A stretch of 64,000 bases of DNA, from the NCBI GenBank assembly GCA_963827605.1, contig CAWHBK010000001.1:1798001-1862000 (forward strand). The letters run 5' to 3'. The notes beneath the pieces were generated by a model. It was not told the DNA's origin and ran no database searches. It saw only the letters and a program-made list of their open reading frames with translations. The position numbers were made by a program, and so were the translations under genes. This DNA comes from DSYU01 sp963827605 (GTDB taxonomy: Bacteria > Chloroflexota > Anaerolineae > Anaerolineales > Anaerolineaceae). Of the stretch, positions 26,958 to 36,402 are shown one piece after another. How positions within the stretch are numbered: position 1 is the stretch's first letter; each line of letters begins with the position of its first letter.

Positions 26958-28244
26958 TTATGGCCTGATTTCCGCCTGGACCGATTCATCCAGGTCATAG
27001 GTTGGACCGGTTTGGCCGGTGATCTGAACGTGGTCGAAGCGCATATTGCGAGCATTGCGAACAAAGAAACCGGCCTGCGCCAGGCGCGGGATTTCCTCGG
27101 CCATTTCCGGGTAAGCCGGTTCGGCGCCGGCAGATAACGCGATGGAAATGTCACTGAGGGAAATATCTTCCAACGGCATTTCCGCCAGCCCATAGAAAAA
27201 CCCGGCGGCGATTTTCACGTCCACCGCCGAAATGTGACTGAAGTGAATGCCGCGGAATGCCGGCGTGCCAGCATCCACGGGGCGGGCATGTTTGTCCGAT
27301 ACAGTTGTGTCTCCCACGCCGCCATTGCAAAAATAATATAGATTCATGGTGAAGGGACAGAGCACACCCTCCATAATGAGATTCGAGACGCGGATATTTT
27401 CAACAACGCCCCCGCGCCCGCGGCGCGACTTAAGCCGGATGCCGCGGTCGGTGCCGATAAAGACACAATTGGAAATGACCACGTTGCGCACGTCGCCGCT
27501 CATTTCGCTGCCAATGACTACCCCGCCATGCCCGCGCTCTAGCGTGCAGTTGGTAATAGCAATGTCGCGGCAGGCTCTGCGGCGTTCGGGATCCTCCTGC
27601 TGGGTGCCCGATTTTATGGTGATGCAGTCGTCGCCAACGCTAATGTAGCAGTCTGAAATGCGGACGTAGCGGCAGGAATCCGGGTTGATGCCGTCTGTGT
27701 TGGGCGAATCGGGCGGGTTAATGATGGTGAGACCCCGGATGTTGACATTTTCGCAGCGCACCGGGTTCACGGTCCAGGCGGGCGAGTTTGTCAGGGTGAC
27801 GCCTTCAATCAACACATTCTTACAACCGGCAAAACCAATCAGGCGCGGGCGGGGATAAGCAAGCGTTTTGTTGCGATGCCCGCGCCACCAGAAATCGCCC
27901 TGGCCATCAATGACGCCGCGCCCGGTGATGGCGATATTCTTCAAACCCTGACCGGCCATCAAAGGCGCGTAGGTCAACTGCTCCACGCCCTCCCAGCGGT
28001 TGCGGGTGACGGGATAACCGGCAGTGTCCTGGACGCCAAACAGGGTAGCGCCTGCTGCAAGGTCCAGGGTGATGTTATCATGGAAAAAGAGCGCGCCGGT
28101 CAGGTAGCGACCGGCGGGGATATGGACCGTTCCGCCCCCACGCGCGGCGCAGGCATCGATCGCCGCTTGAAGAGCCGGGGTGTCCAGCGCGGCGCCGTCC
28201 GCGGACGCGCCAAAGTCGAGGGGAGAGATTGAATCAGGTTTCAT
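26958..28244 (-). CDS. Glycoside hydrolase family 28 (polygalacturonase-like)
   Basis: A right-handed beta-helix enzyme of 428 residues. The GH28 signatures appear in order: NTDGINPDSC, VGDDCITIKSG, GHGGVVIGSEMSG and RGIRLKSRRGRGG. It hydrolyses galacturonosyl linkages in pectin or rhamnogalacturonan. No signal peptide is seen, so it probably acts in the cytoplasm on imported oligomers, as exo-type GH28 enzymes do. ATG 28244 is chosen because an upstream ATG at 28361 overlaps the GH105 gene; only 4 bases separate the genes. Confidence 0.93.
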   Translation of the reverse strand: MKPDSISPLDFGASADGAALDTPALQAAIDACAARGGGTVHIPAGRYLTGALFFHDNITLDLAAGATLFGVQDTAGYPVTRNRWEGVEQLTYAPLMAGQGLKNIAITGRGVIDGQGDFWWRGHRNKTLAYPRPRLIGFAGCKNVLIEGVTLTNSPAWTVNPVRCENVNIRGLTIINPPDSPNTDGINPDSCRYVRISDCYISVGDDCITIKSGTQQEDPERRRACRDIAITNCTLERGHGGVVIGSEMSGDVRNVVISNCVFIGTDRGIRLKSRRGRGGVVENIRVSNLIMEGVLCPFTMNLYYFCNGGVGDTTVSDKHARPVDAGTPAFRGIHFSHISAVDVKIAAGFFYGLAEMPLEDISLSDISIALSAGAEPAYPEMAEEIPRLAQAGFFVRNARNMRFDHVQITGQTGPTYDLDESVQAEIRP

Positions 28245-28248
28245 GGCA

Positions 28249-29412
28249 TCAGGGGGTTGGTGAATGAGTCTGGTTGGTAGGATTGAAATCTGCCCCGGCA
28301 TTTTCCATTTCCAGCGCTGCCAGGATAAAGGGACCGACGCCTTTAAAATCGTTGGGGACAACCGGTTCGCTCATGTAGTACGCAAACGATCCATCCCGGT
28401 ACGGCTCGCCTCCCAGCCCGCCCACGGCACAGATACCTTCGAGATTAAGCATTCCGTCCGCGCTTACGCGAAGCTTGTGTTCCAGCAGACCATTGTAAGC
28501 GCGCCGGGCAATGGCAAGATACTCGGGCGCGAGGTAGCCTTTGCGTACGGCTTTTGCAAAGCCGTAGGCCAGCATGGCACTGACGGAGCTTTCTAGATAA
28601 TTGCCGGGTCGCTCGGGCAAATCGACGATCTGGTACCACAGCCCGCTAGCAGGGTCTTGAAACGGAGTCAGGGCTCGCGCAAGGCTATTGAGGAGTTCGA
28701 TCAGGGTAACGCGCCGGGGATGCTGAGACGGGAGAAAATCCAGCACATCCACGAGCGCCATCACATACCAACCAATCGACCGTCCCCAAAAGTGTGGGGA
28801 GCAGCCTGTGTCTGGGTTGGCCCATTTCTGCGTCTTCGACTCATCCCAGGCGTGATAGAGCAAGCCGGTGCGCGGGTCGCGGGTGTGCTGTTCGATCAGC
28901 ACGAACTGGTGGATGAGATCGTCGAAGATGGCCGGCTGGTCAAAACTCGCGGCATATTCCGCATAAAAAGGACCGGCCATATATAATCCATCCAACCACA
29001 TCTGGTTGGGGTAGATGCGTTTATGCCAGAACCCCCCGCTGGGAGTGCGCATCTGCTTCTGAAGCTGCTGAACGAGAATGTCGATCGCCGCGGCATAGCG
29101 CGCGTCGCCTGTCCGGCGGTAGATCGGAAACAGCAGGCGGCCAGGATAGATCTGGTCCAGGTTGAATTCATCCACCCGGTAGGTGCGTATTTCACCCTGG
29201 GGAGTCACAAAATGGTCAATCCAATTTTGGGCAACCGCATCGAAACGGGGGTCGCCGGTGGCAGAACAGACATCGGCGATGGCTTTGATCACCAGCCCAT
29301 GGTCATAATGCCACTTCCACTGCGAAACAGGATACCTGCGCAGCGCGGAGTCCGCCATCCGGGCAGCCAAATTCGTTGCTAAAAAAGCGTTTTGAGAATT
29401 TGTATTTGCCAT
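28249..29412 (-). CDS. Glycoside hydrolase family 105, unsaturated rhamnogalacturonyl hydrolase
   Basis: An (alpha/alpha)6-barrel enzyme of 387 residues. The catalytic Asp lies in NQMWLDGLYMAGPFYAEYA, with HAWDESKTQKWAN and PHFWGRSIGWYVMALVD further on, as in YteR/YesR. These enzymes hydrate the 4,5-unsaturated uronate left at the non-reducing end by pectate or rhamnogalacturonan lyases. It has no signal peptide and leads the GH105-GH28-FAH unit, a cytoplasmic pectin-oligomer pathway. The upstream gap contains the promoter. Confidence 0.93.
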   Translation of the reverse strand: MANTNSQNAFLATNLAARMADSALRRYPVSQWKWHYDHGLVIKAIADVCSATGDPRFDAVAQNWIDHFVTPQGEIRTYRVDEFNLDQIYPGRLLFPIYRRTGDARYAAAIDILVQQLQKQMRTPSGGFWHKRIYPNQMWLDGLYMAGPFYAEYAASFDQPAIFDDLIHQFVLIEQHTRDPRTGLLYHAWDESKTQKWANPDTGCSPHFWGRSIGWYVMALVDVLDFLPSQHPRRVTLIELLNSLARALTPFQDPASGLWYQIVDLPERPGNYLESSVSAMLAYGFAKAVRKGYLAPEYLAIARRAYNGLLEHKLRVSADGMLNLEGICAVGGLGGEPYRDGSFAYYMSEPVVPNDFKGVGPFILAALEMENAGADFNPTNQTHSPTP

Positions 29413-29785
29413 AGAAAACCCTTTTTACGAATTTAAGTATACGGCAAAAATCTAAAGAAATGGTTTGAAAACACAAACCAGGCAAAACACCAGCCCAAAA
29501 CCTTGCGTTGAATGCCACCCAAATTGTAGCACGCAGCCTATCAAATTAAAAAATGAATTTGCAAAAGTGTAAAATATACAGGGTCAACCGTTTGAAATTG
29601 TTACTGCTCCGGGTAAGTTCCACGATATATGCGCGCCAATGGCTGGCGGGGTTCGTATACAATGTTAATATACGCAACCTTGTACATTTTGTAGCGAATG
29701 ATTGTACATTCTCGTGAAATACCAGATAATATTAATCAATCAGTTCTGTGATAATATGCAATCGCGAACCAACGGACATTAACGG
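29413..29785. promoter_or_regulatory. AT-rich divergent promoter region
   Basis: The 373-base gap between the GH105 gene (minus) and the selenoprotein gene (plus) has no ORF of note. It contains TTGTACATT twice as direct repeats, at 29680-29688 and 29702-29710, 22 bases apart (two helical turns). Just before them, an inverted pair GTATA/TATAC lies at 29655-29673. These look like regulator binding sites; which gene they serve is unclear. Confidence 0.5.
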
Positions 29786-30295
29786 ATGCCAAAAGTCTCT
29801 CTCAATATGCCTGCTCCCGATTTCACCCTGCAAAATTTCCAGGGCGAGCCCGTACGCCTATCTGATTTCCGCGGGAAAGCCAACATTCTGCTGGTATTTA
29901 ATCGCGGCTTTATGTGACCATTCTGCCAGGAGCACATGGCGCAGTTGCGCCAGGACGATCAGGAATTTGTAAAACGGCAGACGCAGGTAATTGTAATTGG
30001 ACCAGAAGATGCGAAAGCCTTTGAAACCTATTGGCGCGAGCATGATCTGCCATTTATCGGCCTGCCTGACCCGAAAGCCAGCGTTCTCAAACTGTACGGG
30101 CAGGAAGTGAACCTGTTTAAGCTGGGACGCATGCCCGCCCAGGTGATCGTGGATAAAGAAGGCGCGGTTCGTTTTGTTCACTACGGGCATTCGATGTCCG
30201 ATATCCCGGAGAACGCGGAACTTTTTGCGTTATTGGATCCATTAAACGCGGATTTTCTCCCCACACACGCTGCAAAAATGTTCAAAGGGATGTAA
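29786..30295 (+). CDS. Peroxiredoxin-like thiol oxidoreductase, probable selenoprotein (UxxC, Sec44 at UGA 29915-29917)
   Basis: The ORF from ATG 29786 reads a thioredoxin-fold AhpC/TSA-type protein (PAPDFTLQNFQGEPVRLSDFRGK, then ILLVFNRGFM) to an in-frame TGA at 29915. It continues in the same frame with PFCQEHMAQLRQD to a TAA at 30293. Relatives have CPFC at this place, so the UGA replaces the first active-site Cys: UPFC. A hairpin at 29937-29952 fits a bacterial SECIS. Read through, the product has 169 residues, and the later GRMPAQVIVDKEGAVRFVHYG is complete. No selA, selB, selD or selC is in the window. If UGA is a stop, the alternative start is Met51 at 29936. Confidence 0.72.
29937..29952 (+). 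promoter_or_regulatory. Candidate bacterial SECIS hairpin
   Basis: TGGCGC/GCGCCA form a 6-bp stem closed by the tetraloop AGTT, with a G as second loop base. The loop starts 25 bases after the UGA, inside the 16-37-base window described for bacterial SECIS elements. The position directly inside the coding region downstream of the UGA is as expected for SelB recognition. Confidence 0.6.
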
Positions 30296-30598
30296 CTGGC
30301 GGTTCCCGCAAAAAGGACATTCCCCCTGTATCTGGCGGCCCCGTTCCTGAAGATAGCGCCGGTAAAGGAAATGATCCTGGATTTGCTCTAAAATGACCAA
30401 CCCGAAAAAAAGCAGCAGCAGGAAAACAGCCGTTCCGAATAAAACCCCGATCAGCTGGTGAAGCACCGGCAAATGCAGCCCAGCTTGATCCAGCAAGGTT
30501 GAAGATAATAATAATGCCGCCGGTAGCACCAGGCCGATGATGAGGATCGTTTTCAACGCCGGTAGCGAAAAATCGTTGAGGTTCAGGATGCGTTTCAT
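30242..30598 (-). CDS. Small membrane protein with C-terminal zinc ribbon
   Basis: A 118-residue protein with two hydrophobic segments (about 16-37 and 48-70) followed by a cytoplasmic zinc ribbon: CPFC, then CSVCG. Function unknown; such proteins often scaffold other membrane factors. Its 3' end overlaps the convergent selenoprotein gene by 54 bases. It lies 23 bases after the DJ-1/PfpI gene on the same strand. Confidence 0.7.
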   Translation of the reverse strand: MKRILNLNDFSLPALKTILIIGLVLPAALLLSSTLLDQAGLHLPVLHQLIGVLFGTAVFLLLLFFGLVILEQIQDHFLYRRYLQERGRQIQGECPFCGNRQLHPFEHFCSVCGEKIRV

Positions 30599-30621
30599 AA
30601 TAAATTTCTCCCAGTAAAGGA

Positions 30622-31194
30622 TTACCGGTCCATAATCTCCTTGTACAAGCCTTCCTTCTCGGCGTTCCTACCAGAGTAAATGTCCAGGTAATCCGCAATC
30701 GCAAAAGCAAAATCCACAAACGCGCTGCCTTTGGCCGTAATGACATTTTCATCGCAAACAACCCGCGCTTCCACGTAGTTGTTTCTCGGAAAAGGGTCTG
30801 GGACTTGCAAAGATTTTATCGTATCAACGGAACACGAGGTAGTGTAATGACGATCATCCAGAACCCCTGCCCTTCCCAGGTAATGCGGGCCAAAACAAAT
30901 GGCTGCAAGTAACTTTTTTTCTTGATGGATCTTTCGAATCAGTTGGGTAAGTTCATCCCGTTGGGGCCGGATGGGCCCGCCGGGGATAATGAGAGCTTCA
31001 ACACCCGCTAAATCCATGGCCTGCTTGAGCGTTTGTTTGGGGAGATAGGTAAAACCCGCCTGGCTAACCACTGGTGATAGATCCTGTCCAACGGGGATAA
31101 TTTCGCGATTGCCTTTGGCCTTCAGGAGATGGAACGCCAGCGTAATTTCAAAGTCAGCCATTTCGTCGGAAACATAACACAGTATTGTATTCAT
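30622..31194 (-). CDS. DJ-1/PfpI family protein
   Basis: A 190-residue class I glutamine amidotransferase-like protein. The nucleophile elbow AAICFGPHYLG carries the reactive Cys, and ALIIPGG precedes it, as in DJ-1/PfpI/ThiJ proteins. Family roles include glyoxalase/deglycase, chaperone and protease activities, so the exact role here is open. It is followed by the zinc-ribbon membrane protein gene. Confidence 0.82.
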   Translation of the reverse strand: MNTILCYVSDEMADFEITLAFHLLKAKGNREIIPVGQDLSPVVSQAGFTYLPKQTLKQAMDLAGVEALIIPGGPIRPQRDELTQLIRKIHQEKKLLAAICFGPHYLGRAGVLDDRHYTTSCSVDTIKSLQVPDPFPRNNYVEARVVCDENVITAKGSAFVDFAFAIADYLDIYSGRNAEKEGLYKEIMDR

Positions 31195-31305
31195 GGTTGA
31201 AAAGGGCCTTTTTATGACTTATGGGTTAAGACCCATTATAGCTTCCGTTTGGAAAAAAAATAAACCGGATATCACAGGGTAGTCTTTTTACCAAATCAAG
31301 ATCCG

Positions 31306-31593
31306 TTATTCATCTGGGCTGGCTGGTTGGGCAATGTCGCACTCGTTATCTGCCTTAAGCAACTGCGGTAGAAAGGCCAGCAGCCCGAACAGGACAGCGG
31401 TCAGCCCGACGACGATCTGCAACGCCGGGTTCGCCGAGAAAGCCGTGCTATCCGCCTGGGCAGGGTTTACCGGTTCCAGCAGGGCCGTTTCATCTGCGCC
31501 AGTGGCTTGAACGGTTGAATTGGGTCCAGGTAAAAAACCGCCGGCGATCAGCACGGCGAGGATCAGAATGAGGGTCAGGAAATGTTTTTTCAT
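31306..31593 (-). CDS. Small exported or membrane protein of unknown function
   Basis: ATG 31593 (MKKHFLTLILILAVLIAGGF) begins a signal peptide and is preceded by GGAGCGGAG; an in-frame ATG lies at 31605. A second hydrophobic helix (LQIVVGLTAVLFGLLAFLP) is near the C-terminus, followed by an acidic tail. No family recognised. Confidence 0.6.
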   Translation of the reverse strand: MKKHFLTLILILAVLIAGGFLPGPNSTVQATGADETALLEPVNPAQADSTAFSANPALQIVVGLTAVLFGLLAFLPQLLKADNECDIAQPASPDE

Positions 31594-31749
31594 GCTCCGC
31601 TCCATATAAATCTTCGCTACAGGCGGCGCTTTCGCAGCCGGCCTGATACCAGGATAACGGAGCGGCTAGAAAAAGAAATCGGACGGTAGATGGAGAAATA
31701 CTCCTTCCACGGGCCGATCTTTCTGGAAACGGACCATGCGTTAAACGGA

Positions 31750-32421
31750 TCAGACGCCGCCGGGATGGTTTCGCCGGACAATGCCTTCCTGCCAGGCAAA
31801 CACGGCTGCCTGGGTGCGGTCGACCAGGTGCAGCTTGCTGAGGATATTGGTAATGTGCGTCTTGACCGTTTTCTCGCTGATTACCAAAACCTCGGCGATT
31901 TCCCGGTTGTTCTTTCCAGCTGCCACCTGGCGCAGAACCTCCATCTCCCGATCGGTCAGTTCCTGGAATGGGTTCACCCCCTGGGACCGCGCCCCGTGTA
32001 TCTCCTGTACCATGCGAGCCGCGACGCGCGGGTTCAAAACCGCCTCGCCCGCCCGCGCTCGCCGGACGGTGTCGGCCAGGTCATCGGGATCGATATCTTT
32101 TAGGACATAGGAAAGCGCTCCGGCGCGGATCGCTGGAAAAATATGCTCATCCTCATGATACGAAGTCAGTACGATCACCTGGGTAGACGGGCTGACCTTT
32201 TTGATCTGCCGGGTCGCTTCGACCCCGTCCATATTGGGCATGAGCAAATCCATCAGAACCACATCAGGGGCCAATTCGCTGACCATCCGGACGGCCTCTG
32301 AGCCGGTACCGGCTTCGCCGATTACCTCGATATCCGCGAGGGTGCTGAAATAAGTCCGCAGGCCCATCCGCACCATGTTGTGATCGTCCACCAGCAAAAC
32401 GCTAATCTTATCTGTCGGCAT
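31750..32421 (-). CDS. NarL/LuxR family response regulator
   Basis: A 223-residue regulator. The receiver domain has VDDHNM near the N-terminus and phosphoacceptor Asp58 in VLMDLLMPNMDG. The C-terminal LuxR-type helix-turn-helix reads LTDREMEVLRQVAAGKNNREIA and SEKTVKTHITNILSKL. It overlaps the histidine kinase gene by 14 bases, so the pair forms a two-component system. The neighbouring FtsX-type ABC transporter is a likely regulatory target or sensing partner. Confidence 0.95.
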   Translation of the reverse strand: MPTDKISVLLVDDHNMVRMGLRTYFSTLADIEVIGEAGTGSEAVRMVSELAPDVVLMDLLMPNMDGVEATRQIKKVSPSTQVIVLTSYHEDEHIFPAIRAGALSYVLKDIDPDDLADTVRRARAGEAVLNPRVAARMVQEIHGARSQGVNPFQELTDREMEVLRQVAAGKNNREIAEVLVISEKTVKTHITNILSKLHLVDRTQAAVFAWQEGIVRRNHPGGV

Positions 32422-33912
32422 GCGTAAGCCATCCTTTGCCTGTCAGGGGTATCAGCGCGACAATCTGGGTGCCTGGTTCGCGCGGGCTGTAAATTTCCAA
32501 CTGCCCGCCTAACTCTGCCAGGCGAGCGCTCATACTCTCCAAACCAAAACCCTGGCTGGCGACTTGCCGCGGATCAAAACCTACCCCGTTATCCGCGATT
32601 TCAAGACGAACCAGAGCGGGTTGAAACTCGAGGTGGAGGGTGACCGCGGAAGCGTGACTGTGGCGGGCCACATTCGACAGCGCCTCCTGAGTCACCCGGA
32701 AGAGCGCTTGTTCAAGGGCCAGGGGCAGGCGGCGCTCGCCGGTGACCTGGAACGTGGCTGGGATGCGGGTATGCTCGTACCAGGTTTTAAGTAGGCGCGC
32801 AGCGCACCGGTCAGCCCCTGATCCTCCAGAGCAGCAGGACGGAGCTCGGTGATTAACAGGCTCAGCTCCTGCTGGGAGGTTTTAATCAAGCCCTCGGCCT
32901 CTTCCAGGTACTTTTCAGCCGCGCTGGGGTCGCTGTTCAACAGGTTGCGAGCGGCGCGGATCTGCATAAAGGTGGCAAAACTTTGCTGCTTGACGGTGTC
33001 GTGCAGATCCCGGGCCAGCCGGTTGCGCTCCTCCAGGATGGCAAGCTGCTGTTGGGTATGCAAGAGGTTCTGGATCCGTTCCGCCATATTGCGCAGGCGC
33101 ATCCCCAGCACGCCGATTTCATCGCGCGAGCGGTCGATCGGGAGGGATTGGAAATTGCCCTCACTCCAAGAATCCGCCGCGCGCGATAAAGCGGTGAGCC
33201 GGCGTGTAAGCCCGCGAGACATCACATAACCAAACAAACCCCCAAAAGGGGCCACGGCGATCAGCAACAGCAATCCCGTGCCCATGACCCAGCCCAGGTA
33301 CACAGGCAGGGTATTCAGCAGCATGGACGGGGCCGGTTCCAGCGTGAGCAGGAGTATGCCAACCACCTCAGAAGACCGGCCTGACTGTAGAATGGGCACG
33401 GCCAGGCGGGTTTTCCGATCCCTTGTCGCCGTGGATAACGCCAGAGAGTCGATCCGGCCTTGCAGCGCCACATTAAGGATACGGTCAGAATCTGGGTCTT
33501 CGGTTGCGGGGTAGCGCCGCCCAATCCGATTGTTTGGCCCCATGGGCACCTCGGCCAGAACGGTAAAGTCGGGGGCAACCACCAGCAGTGGAGCGCCCGG
33601 GACGATGGCCGCGGCGGGACTGTCAAAGGCATTTTGGGGTGGCAAACTGGCATAACCCGATTCGGCTACTCCTGCCAGCCAATTCTGCAGGCCGGGCAGG
33701 TCTTCCTTACCGGGTTCCAAGTACTCTCTGGCGCGCGGGTAAAGCGTATAGATCACATCGTTCAAATAACTGCGCTGGTCAACATGGGTCAGGTCGGAAT
33801 AGAAAAGAACCATCAGCAGGGCCATCACCTCGAGGGCCATCAGCGCCAGAACGGTCACCAGGGTATAGGTGAGAGTTAATTTTCCACGCAGCCCGCTAAA
33901 AAAAGGAAGCAT
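32408..33912 (-). CDS. NarL-type sensor histidine kinase (one frameshift as assembled)
   Basis: N-terminal membrane helix, an extracytoplasmic region of about 150 residues, a second helix near 210-235, a HAMP domain and a HisKA_3 domain with the phosphoacceptor His in RNRLARDLHDTVKQQ. The HATPase region (TQEALSNVARHSHA, DNGVGFDP, GFGLESMSARLAELGG) is in a different frame. The break near 32790 is in a run of As; one added A restores LRAYLKTWYEH and joins both parts into about 501 residues. It lies just after the ABC permease gene and before the regulator. Confidence 0.9.
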
Positions 33913-33918
33913 ATGGGG

Positions 33919-36402
33919 TCATTCCCGATCATTTAATACAACCAGCGGCGAGACCTGGGCGGATTTCCAGGTGACAGCCAGGACGGTGAACAGGGTCAGG
34001 CCAAGGGCAAGCAGGATCACCCCACCGGCTACCAGGGGAGTTAATACCAGCAGGCTGGCCGCCATTTTATTTTGCAATCCAAGCAGCCATAGGAAACCCC
34101 ACACCAGAACCAGGCCGGCTCCAGCCGCTACCAGGGCAATCAGGGCATATTCTACCATCAACGTGAACAAGATATGCCGGCGCGCGTATCCCATGGCTTT
34201 GAGCACGCCGATCTCATAACGCCGGTCGAGCACGGCCAGGCTAACCGAGTTGGCCATCAACAGCATCCCCGCCAGCATTGCCAGACTGGCCATGCTGACC
34301 GCGAACACGAACAGGTTGTGATACTGGCTGGTAAAGCGGGCGGCGTAAGCCACCAGATTGATAATGGTGGTTTCAGAAAGAAGCGCGCCCAACTCGCGGG
34401 CAGCGGTCGCCAGATGATCGGGACGCACGCGGACAAAAAATTGCGCCTGGTCCGGCGGGGCGATGGACTGGCTTAATTCCTCCGGCAGCAGGATTCCCAG
34501 CTCGGGACGGACCATCTGCCCCAGGTCCACCTGGTACGAACCAACGACCGGCAGCCTCCGGTTCGACCCGTCCCATAACATCACTTCCAAAACACTCTCG
34601 AGCGGGACCCTGGCAAAATTCGCGACATATACGCCGTCTGGACGGCTGCCCCAGGGTGCTCCTGAAACTATGTACTCCGCAGGCTCTGACCGGGCAATCA
34701 GCAAAGGCGAGAAGGTCTCCTGCGGATCTGCGGCCAGGCGGATAGCGCGAACGCGCGTGGTATAGCCGATCGCCCAGCTTTCAACCGCCTGTCCCGCCAG
34801 AGCACCGGCGACTGCGCGAGTTTGGCTGACCGGCGCGAGGATGTTCAGGTTGTAACCCTGCGGATGCACATCCACCGCTGCCATCACCCGGTTTGCATTT
34901 TGGGTAACCAGGCCGGCCAAAGCCAGCGCCACGACGCCAACAAACAGGGCGATCAGGGCAAACACGGGCGCAAGCCCGCGCCGCCGCAGGCTGCCATGCG
35001 CGATATTGAGCAGCGGAATTCCGTGCAGGGGCAGCAGCCGGGTGACCAGCCACAACAATACTCCCAACCCACCGCCCAGCCCAACCAACCCGGCCAGAGC
35101 CACTGCCAGGACGCCCACCGCCTTGATGGGTGAGCCCATAATCAGCGTGATGACAGCGGTAAAGGGCACGGCCAGGGCCAGGAGCAGCACCAGGGACTGG
35201 AACCAGGACAGTTGAGCAGCCGAGGCTGTTTCCGCCCGTAGAAGAGCGACGGGGCTCACCCGGCTGGTGGCGATGATGGCCCACATTGCGAACACCACCG
35301 TGGTCACCACGCCCACCAGGATGGCCAGCAGAACCGGCGCGGGGGTCAGGACCCATTGAATCAGCATAGTGGAGGTGCGGCTGAACAGGTTCACCAACCC
35401 GGCCGAGGCAGCCACCCCCAGCCCGGCCCCCAGCAGGCTGCCGAGCAAACCCAACAGGCCGGCTTCCAACGAGAATAAGATTAACAGGTCCCCGCTGCGG
35501 TACCCCATACTCTTCCATACAGCCACCTCGCGCTGACGGCGGCGCAGTAAAACCTGCATGGTGTTGGCGATGCCTACCCCGCTCACCAACAGGCCCAGCA
35601 CACCCGCCCCGTTGAGCAGGCTGGCAAACAAATCCTGAACCTGCGCTTCATTCTCCGCCAGGCTATCCGCCAGAAAAACCTGCCAGCCCAATGCGTCCAG
35701 GCGCAATTTTGCCGCGGCCGGGTCTGGCGCGGTAGCCAGCACCGTGTTTATCGAGCGGCCGGACCCGACCAGCCGGGCGGCGGTTTCCAGCGTGTAATAA
35801 AGTTTGCCGCCCTTATGGTTGGGCGTATCGACGACGATGCCGCGGATATGCACCTGCACCGGCGCGCCGGAGGTCAGATCGGAGAGCAGCAGCGGGCTGC
35901 CTACAGACAGATTGTATTCCAGGGCCAGATCGCGGCTGACCAGCACATCCCCCACCCCTTTCAGCAGGGTGGGCAGTTCAATATCAACCCCGGCAGGGCT
36001 TTCCACGGTCAGCGCGCCGATGGGCGGATAAGCAGCCGGGTCGATGCCGATGCCCGCCCCCGGAAAATGCAGCTCGCCGGAGCCCGGCAGGTGAAATGCG
36101 AGTGAGGAGGTGTAAGCCACCAAAGTGTATGTTTTCAAGAGCCCGTCCCGGCGCAGCGCCTCCAATTCATCCACCTGCTGGGGTAGGATCGCGTCTTCAA
36201 CCGTACGGCTCATGCTGATATCCGCGCCAATCAGGTCTTGCGGAGTTTCAACCAGCATCTTTTCCAGCGCGCTGGAAAGCAAGGTCATCGCCACCAGCGA
36301 CATAACGCCAAATGCGACGCACAGCAGCGCCACTCCAATCCGCTGCCCGCCGTGGAGCAGCTGGTTTCGCGCGATGCGCAAGAAAAAAACCAGGCGGCTC
36401 AT
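33919..36402 (-). CDS. ABC transporter permease, FtsX/MacB type with duplicated core
   Basis: An 827-residue membrane protein with an N-terminal helix, a large periplasmic-type domain, three helices (about 265-390), further helices near 405-455, a second large soluble domain and three C-terminal helices ending ISPLVVLND. It has two FtsX cores (GIANTMQVLLRRRQREVAVWKSMG and LANSVSLAVLDRRYEIGVLKAMG). Such transporters drive lipoprotein, peptide or envelope processes by mechanotransmission. It overlaps the ATPase gene by four bases and the kinase follows after 6 bases. Confidence 0.92.
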   Translation of the reverse strand: MSRLVFFLRIARNQLLHGGQRIGVALLCVAFGVMSLVAMTLLSSALEKMLVETPQDLIGADISMSRTVEDAILPQQVDELEALRRDGLLKTYTLVAYTSSLAFHLPGSGELHFPGAGIGIDPAAYPPIGALTVESPAGVDIELPTLLKGVGDVLVSRDLALEYNLSVGSPLLLSDLTSGAPVQVHIRGIVVDTPNHKGGKLYYTLETAARLVGSGRSINTVLATAPDPAAAKLRLDALGWQVFLADSLAENEAQVQDLFASLLNGAGVLGLLVSGVGIANTMQVLLRRRQREVAVWKSMGYRSGDLLILFSLEAGLLGLLGSLLGAGLGVAASAGLVNLFSRTSTMLIQWVLTPAPVLLAILVGVVTTVVFAMWAIIATSRVSPVALLRAETASAAQLSWFQSLVLLLALAVPFTAVITLIMGSPIKAVGVLAVALAGLVGLGGGLGVLLWLVTRLLPLHGIPLLNIAHGSLRRRGLAPVFALIALFVGVVALALAGLVTQNANRVMAAVDVHPQGYNLNILAPVSQTRAVAGALAGQAVESWAIGYTTRVRAIRLAADPQETFSPLLIARSEPAEYIVSGAPWGSRPDGVYVANFARVPLESVLEVMLWDGSNRRLPVVGSYQVDLGQMVRPELGILLPEELSQSIAPPDQAQFFVRVRPDHLATAARELGALLSETTIINLVAYAARFTSQYHNLFVFAVSMASLAMLAGMLLMANSVSLAVLDRRYEIGVLKAMGYARRHILFTLMVEYALIALVAAGAGLVLVWGFLWLLGLQNKMAASLLVLTPLVAGGVILLALGLTLFTVLAVTWKSAQVSPLVVLNDRE

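Noticed and set aside
29936..30295. Short peroxiredoxin fragment starting at Met51
   Set aside because: It would lack the active site and a proper thioredoxin fold; the upstream in-frame part shows the gene starts at 29786 with a recoded UGA.
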